64,000 nt of DNA from Pirellulaceae bacterium (GTDB taxonomy: Bacteria; Planctomycetota; Planctomycetia; Pirellulales; Pirellulaceae). The position numbers were made by a program, and so were the translations under genes. Positions 33,495-42,429 of the stretch are shown one piece after another. The notes under the pieces are model-generated. The model had not been told where the DNA came from. It made no database searches and saw only the letters and a program-made list of their open reading frames with translations. Position 1 is the first letter of the stretch. Each line of letters begins with the position of its first letter. The stretch spans positions 168,489 to 232,488 of the forward strand of contig JAHDXO010000002.1 in assembly GCA_023382975.1 (NCBI GenBank). Direction: 5' to 3'.

Positions 33495-34838
33495 TCAGGC
33501 GACGCGGGCTTCGGGCGGATAGGCGTAGCCGCTGGCCGCGTCGTTCCAGCGACTCAGCGCGACCGCCACCAGATGTCCCCCGAAGGCGACCGAGAGTTTC
33601 AGGCTGTTTTGAAACCGGTTGCGCCGGCCGACCAAGGGCACGCAATCGAAGCTCAATTCGGGGTCCGGATCCGTCAGGTTCATCGTGGGCGGAGCGAAGC
33701 CGTCGCGCATGGCCAGCAAGGTGATGGCCAGTTCCGTGCCGCCTGCCGCATTGATCATGTGGCCCAGGACCGATTTGCTCGAACTGACGCAGAGTTGATC
33801 GGCTGCCGGCCCAAAGGCTTCCCGGATACTGCGCATTTCGACCAGATCGTTCTGCTGCGTCCCGGTGCCGTGGGCATTGACGTACCCGACGTCGCGAGGC
33901 CGCAGATTCGAGGACCGCAACGTCGAAGAGATCAAATAGGAAAGCGCTTCGCTGTCCGCATCCAGTCCCGTGACATGATGCGCTTCGGCCAACGCCCGGC
34001 AAGCCAGAACTTGCGCGTAGATCTTCGCCCCGCGCCGTTGAGCGTGGCTCAGTCGCTCGACCACCAGCATCGTCGCGCCCTCGCCCATCACGAAACCGCT
34101 GCGGTTCCGGTCGTAGGGACGGCACGCCTGGTTCGGGTCTTCGTGTTCCGCAAGTACCCGCATCTTGTGGAAACCGGCGACGAAGAGCGGATGGATCGCA
34201 TCGGCGCCGCCGGCAATCGCGATGTCGCACTGGCCGTCGCGCAAGGCCCGCACCGCTCCCAGAAAACAGATCAAGCTGCTGGCACAGGCCGTCGAATAGC
34301 TCAAGCGAGGCCCCATGGCTCCGCAACGGTTGGCGATCATGCAGCACGAGGTGTTCGGCAGGAATTGCTGCCACCAGGGAGTACGGTCGGGATCGCCGGC
34401 GGTTCTCAAGCCAGCCTGCTCTTCAAACCAACTGGAGTCGCCCATGTGGCTGCTGATCGAGCAGGCGAAACGGTCCCGGTCGACGTGATTCAAATCCAGC
34501 CGGGCATCGCGGATCGCTTCGTCCGCCGCCATCTCCGCCATCGGAAACACCTTCAGACGCCACGGCGTCTCGGCAGGCAAATCGACCGTGGCGCCCAAGA
34601 TCTGCCCGTCGGGGATGCCGGGCATTCCCGTCAAACGCCGAACTCGGCTTCGTCCCAACTGCACCGCTTGCCAAACGCTTTCACGGTCCAAGCCTGTTGA
34701 GGCCACGATGCCAATGCCGGTGATCACGATCGGATCATCTTCGGATCTGGGATCATCCACTGTCGCACCCGTTGCTGGCTGGTTTGGCCGACGAAAAGGC
34801 ACGGAGACGAGACGGTTGTCGAGTTCCATACGTCGCAC
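33495..34838 (-). CDS. Beta-ketoacyl-ACP synthase II-like (KAS II)
   Basis: A 447-residue condensing enzyme of the FabF family, which extends acyl chains using malonyl-ACP. The Cys-His-His triad is intact: the nucleophile in STACASS, histidine in NAHGTGT and histidine in SKSVLGHMINAAG. The start is a GTG with AAGGA five bases upstream (an ATG three codons later is possible). It stands apart from fatty-acid genes and is paired only with the membrane hydrolase gene, so it is more likely a specialised KAS, for example for an unusual lipid or polyketide, than the housekeeping enzyme; that is inference. Confidence 0.85.
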   Translation of the reverse strand: MRRMELDNRLVSVPFRRPNQPATGATVDDPRSEDDPIVITGIGIVASTGLDRESVWQAVQLGRSRVRRLTGMPGIPDGQILGATVDLPAETPWRLKVFPMAEMAADEAIRDARLDLNHVDRDRFACSISSHMGDSSWFEEQAGLRTAGDPDRTPWWQQFLPNTSCCMIANRCGAMGPRLSYSTACASSLICFLGAVRALRDGQCDIAIAGGADAIHPLFVAGFHKMRVLAEHEDPNQACRPYDRNRSGFVMGEGATMLVVERLSHAQRRGAKIYAQVLACRALAEAHHVTGLDADSEALSYLISSTLRSSNLRPRDVGYVNAHGTGTQQNDLVEMRSIREAFGPAADQLCVSSSKSVLGHMINAAGGTELAITLLAMRDGFAPPTMNLTDPDPELSFDCVPLVGRRNRFQNSLKLSVAFGGHLVAVALSRWNDAASGYAYPPEARVA

Positions 34839-35322
34839 CCCGTTCCTTCAGGATTCAGGCTGGTTTCCACGAGTCGGTCTAATAAGAAAAATCGCCAAGT
34901 TTTTCCAGATCAACTGACCAAGATTTTTTCCGTCCGGCGCGCTTTTCCGCGAAACAACCGCGCTGGCTACTTGCAATGCCCGCCGGCTCTGCTAAGATTT
35001 GCTTTGCTTGTGGGTTGTTTGCCCAAAACGTGCAACAAACGAATAGATTTCGTGGGCAAATGACCCAGTTCGGTAAATAAGAGACCATCCCTGGCCGCGA
35101 TGCGGATTCTGGAAGTCGACACAACCTCTTTGGTATTTATGGCTTGCGTCGAACTCGACACCACGGTCAGTGGCTGTGAATCGATTGGGACAGCCTCGAA
35201 CGGCTGGATGCGCGGCGATGGCTCGCCTACGGATCGGACGCGAGCGGTAGAAGTCTTGGCCCACACTGGCCGGCCATGAGAACGGAGTCGGGACGACCCT
35301 GCGATGTTTTTCGAAGCGTTGA
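34839..35322. other. Divergent intergenic region between KAS and MraZ-like genes
   Basis: A 484-bp stretch without a convincing gene. It should contain promoters for both flanking genes. It includes an AT-rich segment near 34880-34930 and an inverted repeat, TTTGCCCA (35018-35025) and TGGGCAAA (35053-35060), with an inner ACGAA/TTCGT pair. TGGG also occurs at 35011-35014. MraZ proteins are known to bind TGGG-containing boxes, so this could be an autoregulatory site. Confidence 0.45.
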
Positions 35323-35802
35323 ATGCCGACAACCCTGCTGCAAGGCGAGTATCGACGTCTGCTGGACGAACGGTTCCGGATCTCGATCCCTTCGGAACTG
35401 ATCGATCCGCTGCTGGACGGCGGCGCCGATTGCATTCTGGCGAAAGAGCGGGTCGGAGCGCTCAGCCTGTGGGGAGCTGCCCAGTGGAGCGGCAAGCTGG
35501 AGCAGGGCGTTCGGTTGGTGCAGGAGAAGATCCTAGCGGGCCGGTTGGACGGTCGGATCGAGGAGGTTCAGCGGTTCGGCCGTCTGCTGTCCACGCGGCA
35601 CACGCAAGTCCGTTTGGCGGGGCGGGGACGTCTGGTCTTGCCCGAAGGCTTTCGCGAGTTCCTGGGGGTCGACGCGGGGGGCGAAGTGCTCGTGGTTGGC
35701 GCCGCGGTCTGCATCGAATTATGGCGGCCCCAGGCTTGGTTCTCGTACGTGGAAGAGAGCATCCCGGAGTTCCGGCAGTTGTTTGACCAGCTTTCGAGTT
35801 GA
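35323..35802 (+). CDS. MraZ-like SpoVT/AbrB-fold transcriptional regulator
   Basis: A 159-residue protein with the two swapped-hairpin units of MraZ: GEYRRLLDERFRISIPSEL near the N terminus and LAGRGRLVLPEGFREFLGV in the second half, ending each unit with W..W.-type strands (LSLWGAAQW, IELWRPQAW). MraZ binds DNA as a ring and normally heads the division/cell-wall cluster. Here no mraW, ftsI or mur gene is adjacent, in keeping with planctomycetes lacking the usual ftsZ-based cluster. Its targets are therefore unknown. Confidence 0.8.
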   Translation: MPTTLLQGEYRRLLDERFRISIPSELIDPLLDGGADCILAKERVGALSLWGAAQWSGKLEQGVRLVQEKILAGRLDGRIEEVQRFGRLLSTRHTQVRLAGRGRLVLPEGFREFLGVDAGGEVLVVGAAVCIELWRPQAWFSYVEESIPEFRQLFDQLSS

Positions 35803-35837
35803 CGGGCTTGAAGGCGGGATTTTGGAATACCAGGAGG

Positions 35838-35971
35838 AAAAAAGAGCGGCGACTGTGCATGGCACACTTGGCTGACTAACGCCGACAGCCTGTGTGCTCT
35901 GTTGGGATTAGGTCGAAAGTCTTGACTCAGGCGCAACTCGTCAGGTTGGCCATGCACAGCGCCCTCTTTTT
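35838..35971. ncRNA. Candidate structured RNA or bidirectional terminator with 23-bp closing stem
   Basis: Arms 35838-35863 and 35949-35971 pair over 23 base pairs with only two single-base bulges (C and A) on the left arm. An A6 run on the left and T5 on the right would give a U-tail on either strand. The 85-base interior can form a second hairpin (ACAC-GGCUG with CAGCC-GUGU, 35864-35895) and possibly a third using GUUG and CAAC. It lies between convergent genes. The strand is undecided. Confidence 0.5.
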
Positions 35972-36035
35972 CGACTCGGCTTTCCGTCGCTCTTCCGTGA
36001 CGGAAACCGAGAGAATTCAGATTCCTCGCCGGAGT

Positions 36036-36488
36036 TCACACCTCGTCGGACGGTTCCTGCTCCGCAGCGGCTGGAGGCGTCTCCTGCGGGTTCTTGTACA
36101 CCGCAAGGTACAGCAGCCGCAGTTCGTGCAGCAGATGGTCCAGCATCTGCTGTTCCTCCGCGGAGAGATTGCCCTTGGTCTTCTGTTCCAACATGGTGAG
36201 CATTCCGATGGCTTGTTTGGCGTGGTCGGGCCGCACAACCGCGTGCCCCTGCAAGGGATCGGGGAACTTGCCCAAAGCCACCATCGCTTGCGTTGCCAGC
36301 ATCGAGACCAACATCGCGAAGTCGTCGGGCTCGGGCGCACGTCCCGAGGACGTTGACCGAGCTTGCTCGCTTTCGGCAGCGCGTTCCTGAGCTTGGCGTT
36401 TGGCGCGCTCCGCCTCGCGTTCGGCCCGCACGCGTTCTTTCCAGTCGTCGTCGACGACGATTTGGGGTTCATTCGAATCGTTGATCAT
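36036..36488 (-). CDS. DUF1844 domain protein
   Basis: A 150-residue soluble protein. The charged N terminus ([20 protein letters not shown]) forms a probable coiled coil. The DUF1844 signature follows: [17 protein letters not shown], then [17 protein letters not shown] and a helix [15 protein letters not shown]. The family is of unknown function and is conserved in Planctomycetota and some other phyla. The start overlaps the pyrG stop by four bases (ATGA), so it is translated with CTP synthase. Confidence 0.85.
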   Translation of the reverse strand: MINDSNEPQIVVDDDWKERVRAEREAERAKRQAQERAAESEQARSTSSGRAPEPDDFAMLVSMLATQAMVALGKFPDPLQGHAVVRPDHAKQAIGMLTMLEQKTKGNLSAEEQQMLDHLLHELRLLYLAVYKNPQETPPAAAEQEPSDEV

Positions 36489-38119
36489 GCTTTCACCTCC
36501 GAGGTACGTTCACTGCGGCTGGCTCGCCGCTGAATCGCAGCCTCGATGAAGCCGGCGAACAACGGATGCGCAGCCGTGGGTTTCGACTTGAACTCCGGAT
36601 GAAACTGGACGGCAACAAACCAGGGATGCTCCGCCAATTCGACGATCTCCACCAGCTTGCCGCCGTCGCTCGTGCCGGCGACCCGCATCCCGTGGTCCGC
36701 GAACTGTTGTCGGTAAGCCGCATTGAATTCGTAGCGGTGGCGGTGGCGTTCAAAGATGTCCCGCACGTTGTAGCAAGCGGCCACGCGGCTGGATTCAGCC
36801 AGGTGGGTCGGCTGCGCTCCCAGACGCATGGTGCCGCCCTTCTCGATTACGTTCCGCTGCTCGTCCAGCAGGCAGATGACTGGGTGGAGCGTGTTCCGGT
36901 CGAATTCGGTGGAATGGGCGCCGTCCAAACCGATGACGTGCCGTGCGAACTCGATCACCGCGCACTGCATGCCCAAGCAGATCCCAAAAAACGGGATTCC
37001 GCGTTCACGGGCGAAGCGAATCGCTTCGATCTTCCCTTCGATGCCCCGTTCGCCGAAACCGCCGGGGACCAGCATCCCGTCATAGCCGCTCAGGATCCGC
37101 TCCGGACCTTCGCGTTCGATCTCTTCGCTGCGGATCTTTCCGATGCGCACCTGAGCCGCGTTGACAATGCCGGCGTGATCCAAGGACTCGTAGATGGACT
37201 TGTAGGCGTCGAAGTGCTCGGCGTACTTGCCGACCACGGCAATGCTGATCTCGTGTTTCGGGTTCCGCAGTTGATGCAGCAGATCGCGCCAGTCGTCCAG
37301 GTCCAAGGTGCTGGCGGACAAGTGCAATTTTTTGACGATCAACTCGTCCAATCCGTGTTCGACCAAGCTGAGCGGCACTTCGTAGATCGAGAAGTCCTTG
37401 TCTTTTTCCTCGATCACGGCTTCCAGCGGCACGTTGCAGAACAACGCCATCTTCTTCCGCTCGTCCAACGAGATCGAGCGTTCCGTGCGGCAGATCAAGA
37501 TGTCTGGCTGGATACCGATCTGCCGCAACTGGCCAACCGAATGCTGAGTCGGCTTGGTTTTCAATTCACCAGCCACTTTCAGGTACGGCACAAGCGTCAG
37601 ATGGATGTACAGGCAATTGTCCTTGCCGATGTCCAAGGAAAATTGGCGGATGGCCTCGAGAAACGGCTGGCTCTCGATGTCGCCCACCGTGCCCCCGATC
37701 TCGGTGATCACAACGTCCGTCGTATCGTCCGCCAGTTTCTGGATGACCGACTTGATTTCGTTGGTGATGTGCGGAATCACCTGGACCGTCTTGCCAAGAA
37801 ATTCGCCGCGACGCTCCTTTTCGATCACCGACAGATAGATCTGGCCCGTCGTGTAGTTGGAATCGCGAGTCAACGGGCTGTGGGTGAAGCGTTCGTAATG
37901 CCCCAAATCGAGATCCGTTTCGCTGCCGTCGTCCAGCACGTAGACCTCGCCGTGCTGGTAGGGACTCATCGTGCCCGGATCGACGTTGATGTACGGATCA
38001 AGTTTCTGCATCTTGACGCGCAGCCCGCGCCGTTCGAGCAGCATTCCGATCGAGGCGCTGGTCAAGCCCTTGCCCAGCGAACTGACAACTCCCCCGGTGA
38101 CGAAAATGTGTTTTGTCAT
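36485..38119 (-). CDS. pyrG: CTP synthase
   Basis: A 544-residue enzyme, normal family length, that makes CTP from UTP, ATP and glutamine. The N-terminal synthase domain begins [18 protein letters not shown] with the P-loop and has the GTVGDIES segment. The glutamine amidotransferase domain carries the nucleophile in GICLGMQC (about residue 380) and the histidine-glutamate pair in HPEFKSKP near the C terminus. kdsB lies 85 bp upstream on the same strand and uses CTP, giving a sensible metabolic operon. A DUF1844 gene is coupled at the 3' end. Confidence 0.97.
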   Translation of the reverse strand: MTKHIFVTGGVVSSLGKGLTSASIGMLLERRGLRVKMQKLDPYINVDPGTMSPYQHGEVYVLDDGSETDLDLGHYERFTHSPLTRDSNYTTGQIYLSVIEKERRGEFLGKTVQVIPHITNEIKSVIQKLADDTTDVVITEIGGTVGDIESQPFLEAIRQFSLDIGKDNCLYIHLTLVPYLKVAGELKTKPTQHSVGQLRQIGIQPDILICRTERSISLDERKKMALFCNVPLEAVIEEKDKDFSIYEVPLSLVEHGLDELIVKKLHLSASTLDLDDWRDLLHQLRNPKHEISIAVVGKYAEHFDAYKSIYESLDHAGIVNAAQVRIGKIRSEEIEREGPERILSGYDGMLVPGGFGERGIEGKIEAIRFARERGIPFFGICLGMQCAVIEFARHVIGLDGAHSTEFDRNTLHPVICLLDEQRNVIEKGGTMRLGAQPTHLAESSRVAACYNVRDIFERHRHRYEFNAAYRQQFADHGMRVAGTSDGGKLVEIVELAEHPWFVAVQFHPEFKSKPTAAHPLFAGFIEAAIQRRASRSERTSEVKA

Positions 38120-38204
38120 GGCGTCGTGGTGACCTTCCTGGCTGACAAATCCTGTTGCGGGACGATGCTAGCGGTCGAGTATCCGGCACGCGAGGGACAT
38201 CTTA

Positions 38205-38969
38205 TCAAGTCCGCATCCGCCTGACAAACGCCTCGTAGTCAGCCGGCGTGTCGATTCCGATCGTCGGCTCATCCACGACTCCGACCAAGATCTCGAAGCC
38301 AGCCTCCAGAACTCGCAATTGCTCCAGGCTTTCCATTTTCTCCATCTTTCCTGGTTGCATCTGAGCGAACCGGAGCAGGAAATCGCGTCGGTAGGCATAC
38401 ATCCCAATGTGTTGGTAGAAGGACGCGGGATCGGCGTGCAGCAAGCGGTCTTCCCAACTCCGTGGACAAGGAATCGGGCTGCGGCTGAAGTACAGCGCGC
38501 GTCCGCCGGTATCGAAGACGACTTTCACGCAAGCCGGATCGTCCAATCGAGCCCGCTCGCGGATCGGAGTGGCCAGCGTTGCCATGACCGCCTCGGGATG
38601 TTCTTCGAGCAACCCGATGACTAAGTCGATCGCCGCGGCGGAGACCTCGGGCTCGTCGCCCTGCAGGTTGACCACGATGTCCGCATCGGGCAATTCACGC
38701 GCCACCTCGGCGACCCGATCCGTGCCGCTGGCCGCCGCCGGGTCGGTCATGACGACTCGGCCGCCGAACGATTCCACTTCGGCCGCGATTTCCAGATGGT
38801 CTGCGGCCACGCAGACGGCGGACGGTTTCGTCGCGCGGCAGGCCGCCTCGTACGTGTGCTGCAGCACCGACTTGCCGGTCTCTTTCAACAGCAACTTTCG
38901 CGGCAGTCGCGTCGATGCCAATCGAGCCGGAATGATCAGATAACTGCACGGCGGGTTCGACGAGGTCAT
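38205..38969 (-). CDS. kdsB: 3-deoxy-manno-octulosonate cytidylyltransferase
   Basis: A 254-residue cytoplasmic enzyme that activates Kdo with CTP for lipopolysaccharide core synthesis. Family features: IIPARLASTRLPRK at residues 12-25, DPAAASGTDRVAE, VVNLQGDEPEV, HIGMYAYRRDFL, and IDTPADYE near the end. The ATG at 38969 is chosen because AAAGGA lies about seven bases upstream and the nucleotide-binding motif follows at once; the longer upstream frame lacks similarity. It points to an outer membrane with Kdo-containing LPS, consistent with the porin gene. Confidence 0.95.
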   Translation of the reverse strand: MTSSNPPCSYLIIPARLASTRLPRKLLLKETGKSVLQHTYEAACRATKPSAVCVAADHLEIAAEVESFGGRVVMTDPAAASGTDRVAEVARELPDADIVVNLQGDEPEVSAAAIDLVIGLLEEHPEAVMATLATPIRERARLDDPACVKVVFDTGGRALYFSRSPIPCPRSWEDRLLHADPASFYQHIGMYAYRRDFLLRFAQMQPGKMEKMESLEQLRVLEAGFEILVGVVDEPTIGIDTPADYEAFVRRMRT

Positions 38970-39231
38970 CGTTTCCTTTCTGAGTCGTGGATGTTTCGGA
39001 TCGTGCGGTAGGCAATTCGCGCGGCCGCCGAGAACGAAAGTGGAACGTTTGACGGGCGGTTGCGAAAGTGGCCAATGTCGCGAGACTTCAGATTCTGCTG
39101 TCTCGATCCGAAATCTCACGATTTCCGCTGCGCGGTTACGATCAATCCCCTTCGGATCGTCTGGATATTCTCGCGTCGACCACATAAAATCGGGCAGCGT
39201 GGTATCTGGACTTGTCAAACCGAGGTTTCTC

Positions 39232-40059
39232 ATGGTGTCATCCCCGTTCCCCGGCATGGATCCGTTTCTCGAAATCAATCCCCAGTGGGAAGTGTTTCAT
39301 GGTTGGTTCATTCGTAAGTTGGCCGAACAGAGCATGGGCCGCGCGCGGGAACTCGGCTGCGAGGTCGACGTCGAGCGCAGCGTGTACGGCCAGGAGCCGA
39401 CCGGCGAACTCGTGTTGCTCGGCGAGCCCGATTTGCTGGCCGCGCAGCTCCCGTATTCCAAACCCACAGCCTGGGGACGGGACCGAGGCGGTGTGGCGCT
39501 GGCCGAGCCGCGGGCGATCCACGAAGTGGTCCTCGATCCCGACCAGTTGGAGCAATTCAAGCAGCAGTACATCGTGGTGCGAGCAACGGGACACTGGCCG
39601 CGCGTGTTGGCGGTGGTGGAGCTACTGAGCTTTGCCAATAAGCAGGGAAGCTACGCTCCGAAGTACCGCGAGAAGCGGTCCCAGTTCTTGTCCTCGATGA
39701 CCCACTTCATGGAGATCGATTTTCTGCGGGCCGGCCGAAACCCGTCGCGGGATCTGTTCCCGGAACTGCCGCGGACGCCGTACTTCATTTTCGTGGCTCG
39801 CAAGACCGGCCTCGGACGCAACGAGGAAGGTTATCCGTTGCGGTTGGACGATCCGTTGCCCGTAGTGGGCCTGCCACTTGGTCCCGAACGTCCGGATCTG
39901 CCGCTCGACTTGGCCGCCGCGTTCCGGTCGGCATACGACCTGAGTCATCGCCCCAGCTTGCAGCTCAGCTACCAGGAAGGTCAAGTTCCCGATCCTCCCC
40001 TTGACGACGACGACCGCGAATGGGTCGCGCGGATCATCGAGTCTCACCGCCGGTCATGA
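39232..40059 (+). CDS. DUF4058 family protein
   Basis: A 275-residue protein starting MVSSPFPGMDPFLE, the typical DUF4058 opening (PFPGMDPYLE in most relatives), followed by a body with conserved VVELLSFANK, YREKRSQFL and LVEIDFLRAG-like segments (here FMEIDFLRAGRNP). The middle has features of PD-(D/E)XK-like folds (VVELLS..K), but nuclease activity is unproven. The ATG at 39232 is supported by the family start; the region from 39040 to there is non-coding. It converges on the parvulin gene 61 bp away. Function unknown. Confidence 0.85.
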   Translation: MVSSPFPGMDPFLEINPQWEVFHGWFIRKLAEQSMGRARELGCEVDVERSVYGQEPTGELVLLGEPDLLAAQLPYSKPTAWGRDRGGVALAEPRAIHEVVLDPDQLEQFKQQYIVVRATGHWPRVLAVVELLSFANKQGSYAPKYREKRSQFLSSMTHFMEIDFLRAGRNPSRDLFPELPRTPYFIFVARKTGLGRNEEGYPLRLDDPLPVVGLPLGPERPDLPLDLAAAFRSAYDLSHRPSLQLSYQEGQVPDPPLDDDDREWVARIIESHRRS

Positions 40060-40120
40060 CCGCAGGCAAGGCCGAAGACCGCGGCAACGATGAGTCGCGA
40101 TGCATCTGGGGCGCGACCGT

Positions 40121-41053
40121 TCAGAATTCGATCCGCGCGTGAGGGCGTTGGCGGTCGGCTGCCCAGCGGAAGAGATACCGAGAGACCGCTTGGTGCAAAT
40201 CCCCGCGGACTTGCTGCCAAGTCTTGTCGCCGGGTACGATCTGTTGGCATTGGATCAAGTGGACGCCGAAGACGCTGACCACTGGTGGGCTGACTTGACC
40301 GGCCTCCAGGGCAAATGCCGCAGCCGAGAAGGGTTCCGGCATCGGGCCGCGACGACCGATCAAGCCGATCTCACCACCGTCGGCCGCGGTCGGTGCTTGC
40401 GAGAATTGCTTGGCGGCCTCGGCGAAGTCCAATTCACCGCCGGCGATCCGCTGTCGCAGTTGCTCGGCGCGGGCGATCGTCTGACGGATCTGCTTCGCAT
40501 CGTCGGCCGGTTCGACTCGCAGCAGGATGTGCGCCGCGCGGATCTGCGTACCATCGAACTCCCGGCGATGCTGCTGGAAGAACCGCTGGAGGTTCTCGTC
40601 GGTGGCGTGCTGTTCCAGAAACCGCGACCAACCGATCTGCCACGTTAGTTCCTCGCGCAACTGCGGCTCGTCCGTGCCACGGCGTTCGAGGAACTCCGGC
40701 CACGCGATTCCTTGGTCGGCAGCCAACTTCTGCAATCGCTGAACCGCCCGATCCACCTCCGCCTGGTTCGCGCCCGCGCCCGAAGCGGTCAAGTATTGCA
40801 GCACCAAGCGGCGGTCGATCATCTGCCGCAGCGTCTCGCGGCGCAGCTTGTCTCGCGTCTCGGCGTCGACCGTCCGCTCGCCCAGCGCCCGCGTCAGTTC
40901 GCGGTCGACCTGGTCCGCGTAGATCGACTGGCCATCGACCGTCGCCGCGACGGTTCGTTCGTCCGCCGCCCCGAACGCCATCCCGTAGCCCAGGCTGCCA
41001 GCCTGGGCGAAGACCAAAGCGACCAACGCGCCAATCCTTGACAAAACGATCAT
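40121..41053 (-). CDS. Parvulin-type peptidyl-prolyl isomerase, SurA/PrsA-like
   Basis: A 310-residue exported folding factor. A signal-like N terminus (LSRIGALVALVFAQAGSLGYG) precedes a SurA-type helical region (about 35-165) and a single rotamase domain (IRAAHILLRV at about 170, FSQAPTAADGGEIGLIGR, FGVHLIQ). Such proteins help outer-membrane or exported proteins fold. The signal-peptide coding region contains a perfect 21-base palindrome (40988-41008) shared with other sites. The start overlaps the stop of the upstream gene by four bases, so the two are coupled. Confidence 0.87.
   Translation of the reverse strand: MIVLSRIGALVALVFAQAGSLGYGMAFGAADERTVAATVDGQSIYADQVDRELTRALGERTVDAETRDKLRRETLRQMIDRRLVLQYLTASGAGANQAEVDRAVQRLQKLAADQGIAWPEFLERRGTDEPQLREELTWQIGWSRFLEQHATDENLQRFFQQHRREFDGTQIRAAHILLRVEPADDAKQIRQTIARAEQLRQRIAGGELDFAEAAKQFSQAPTAADGGEIGLIGRRGPMPEPFSAAAFALEAGQVSPPVVSVFGVHLIQCQQIVPGDKTWQQVRGDLHQAVSRYLFRWAADRQRPHARIEF
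40985..41010. repeat. Dispersed palindrome inside the parvulin signal-peptide region
   Basis: GTA followed by GCCCAGGCTG, one central base and the exact complementary arm (40988-41008), then GA. The same 26-base block with a different central base occurs at 53286-53311, and a variant occurs at 53599-53617. Here it encodes FAQAGSLGY in the signal peptide. Confidence 0.85.
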
Positions 41054-42324
41054 GGCAGCGGAATCTCCTGCAGGCGATAGGCGACGGGCATGGCCACGAT
41101 CACGACCGGCGTCCGGTAGACGAACTTGCAGCCTTTCAAGTCTTCGCGATCGAACAGGTACGCGACGCCGACTTCGTCCTCGCGCTGCAGTGTCGCCTGC
41201 ATGCCGTCATGGTCCACGCGTTGGCCTTCGGGGTCCAATAGATAGGCTTCGTTCTTGTAGACCCAGTTGCGGTGCGATTCGAGCGCTACGCCGGCTCGGT
41301 CAAAGCGGACGCGGACCCGCGCTTCGAACAGATCGAGATTCTTGCGGACCTGTTCCAGCGTCACGGTCACGCCCGCCACGCTTTGCTCGACGGATTTTGC
41401 GTTGGCAGGATCGTCGAAGACAAACTCCTGCACGCGGCCGGGAACGAGGGCCGACAGACGGCCGTCGAGCGAGGCGATCCGACGCGTCTGGCGATCGGGC
41501 AGCTTCAACGGAATCTGGATCTCCGTGGCGGGGATCCCCGTCTCGGCCGGGATCTCCAACTGAGTCCGCACTGCTTCGATGGCAATTGCTTGGCCATTCT
41601 CGTCGACAGCCTGGATCGAATCCAGCGGCAACTGCAACACAATCGGCGAGATCCTCGGTTCCCACGCCACCTCGACGGCCAGTCGCAGCGAGTCGCCGTT
41701 GGGATCGCGAAGATCCCGGCGAGCGATCAGCGAAACGCCTTCGAAGCGAAACAGCCCGCTGTACGTCGCTCGTTCGGCCCGGTTGTGCTCGCCTCCGCCT
41801 CGCGCCACGATGGCCAGCGAGCCTTCCTGGCCGCTGAAGTTGTAGACGGTCAAGCCGGCTTGATCCAGCAACTGATCCAGGGCTTTCCAGAATGGCACGT
41901 CCTGAAAGTCCACTTGAACCGCCGGATTGGTGACCGCTTGGTTGAACCTGGCCCGGAAATCGGTGACTTTGTTTCCCGATTGCTTTTCCAGTGCGGCCAA
42001 TGCATCCAGCAGCGGCATTTCCCCCTGCAGCGTGATGCGCGCGGCGCTGGCCGCTGCTTCGGCCGCCTGCTCTTGCAGCAGCTTGCGAATGCGGTCCAAA
42101 CGCACTCGCACCTCGGCGGACGTGTTCCGCGTCATCGGCGGCAGCAGATCCAGAACCTTGGGGCCAAGTTGGACCAGTGCCCGCTCGGCCGCTTCCCGCT
42201 CGGCCAGCGAATCACCGTCCAACTGCCGCACCATGCGGCGCGCTTCGAATTGCAGTGCCTCGGGGTCCGCCGCGTCGGCCTGGCCGAGAAGCACCGTCCC
42301 GAAGAGTGTGACCCATGCCATCAT
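41050..42324 (-). CDS. Hypothetical exported protein, planctomycete type
   Basis: A 424-residue protein of unknown function with a signal peptide (MMAWVTLFGTVLLGQADAAD). Residues about 30-90 form charged helices (QLDGDSLAEREAAERALVQLG, resembling HEAT-like or tail sequences of other planctomycete proteins). Residues about 100-170 look like a secretin/TonB short domain (DVPFWKALDQLLDQAGL). The rest is beta-rich. The start at 42324 is chosen because AGGAG lies eight bases upstream, whereas the longer frame begins with TTG. It is translationally coupled to the downstream parvulin, which suggests that the isomerase serves this protein or its partners. Confidence 0.75.
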   Translation of the reverse strand: MMAWVTLFGTVLLGQADAADPEALQFEARRMVRQLDGDSLAEREAAERALVQLGPKVLDLLPPMTRNTSAEVRVRLDRIRKLLQEQAAEAAASAARITLQGEMPLLDALAALEKQSGNKVTDFRARFNQAVTNPAVQVDFQDVPFWKALDQLLDQAGLTVYNFSGQEGSLAIVARGGGEHNRAERATYSGLFRFEGVSLIARRDLRDPNGDSLRLAVEVAWEPRISPIVLQLPLDSIQAVDENGQAIAIEAVRTQLEIPAETGIPATEIQIPLKLPDRQTRRIASLDGRLSALVPGRVQEFVFDDPANAKSVEQSVAGVTVTLEQVRKNLDLFEARVRVRFDRAGVALESHRNWVYKNEAYLLDPEGQRVDHDGMQATLQREDEVGVAYLFDREDLKGCKFVYRTPVVIVAMPVAYRLQEIPLP

Positions 42325-42429
42325 CGCTGCGTCTCCTGTGTGCAAACACCGATTGCGTCCCGCTTTATCTTAACGCTGCCGAAGCGCGAGGGAACGGGGC
42401 GAACCGCAGCAAAGCGAATTCCTGAATCG

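Noticed and set aside
33493..34374. Long frame extending the membrane hydrolase upstream
   Set aside because: It is the shadow of the ketoacyl synthase gene; the hydrolase signature begins at the ATG at 33492.
35838..35971. MITE or insertion sequence
   Set aside because: The arms look like terminal inverted repeats, but no target-site duplication is visible in the flanks and the bulges fit an RNA stem; kept as an RNA/terminator candidate.
35838..35971. 6S RNA
   Set aside because: The interior folds as separate hairpins rather than one long hairpin with a central bubble, and the element is shorter than typical 6S RNA.
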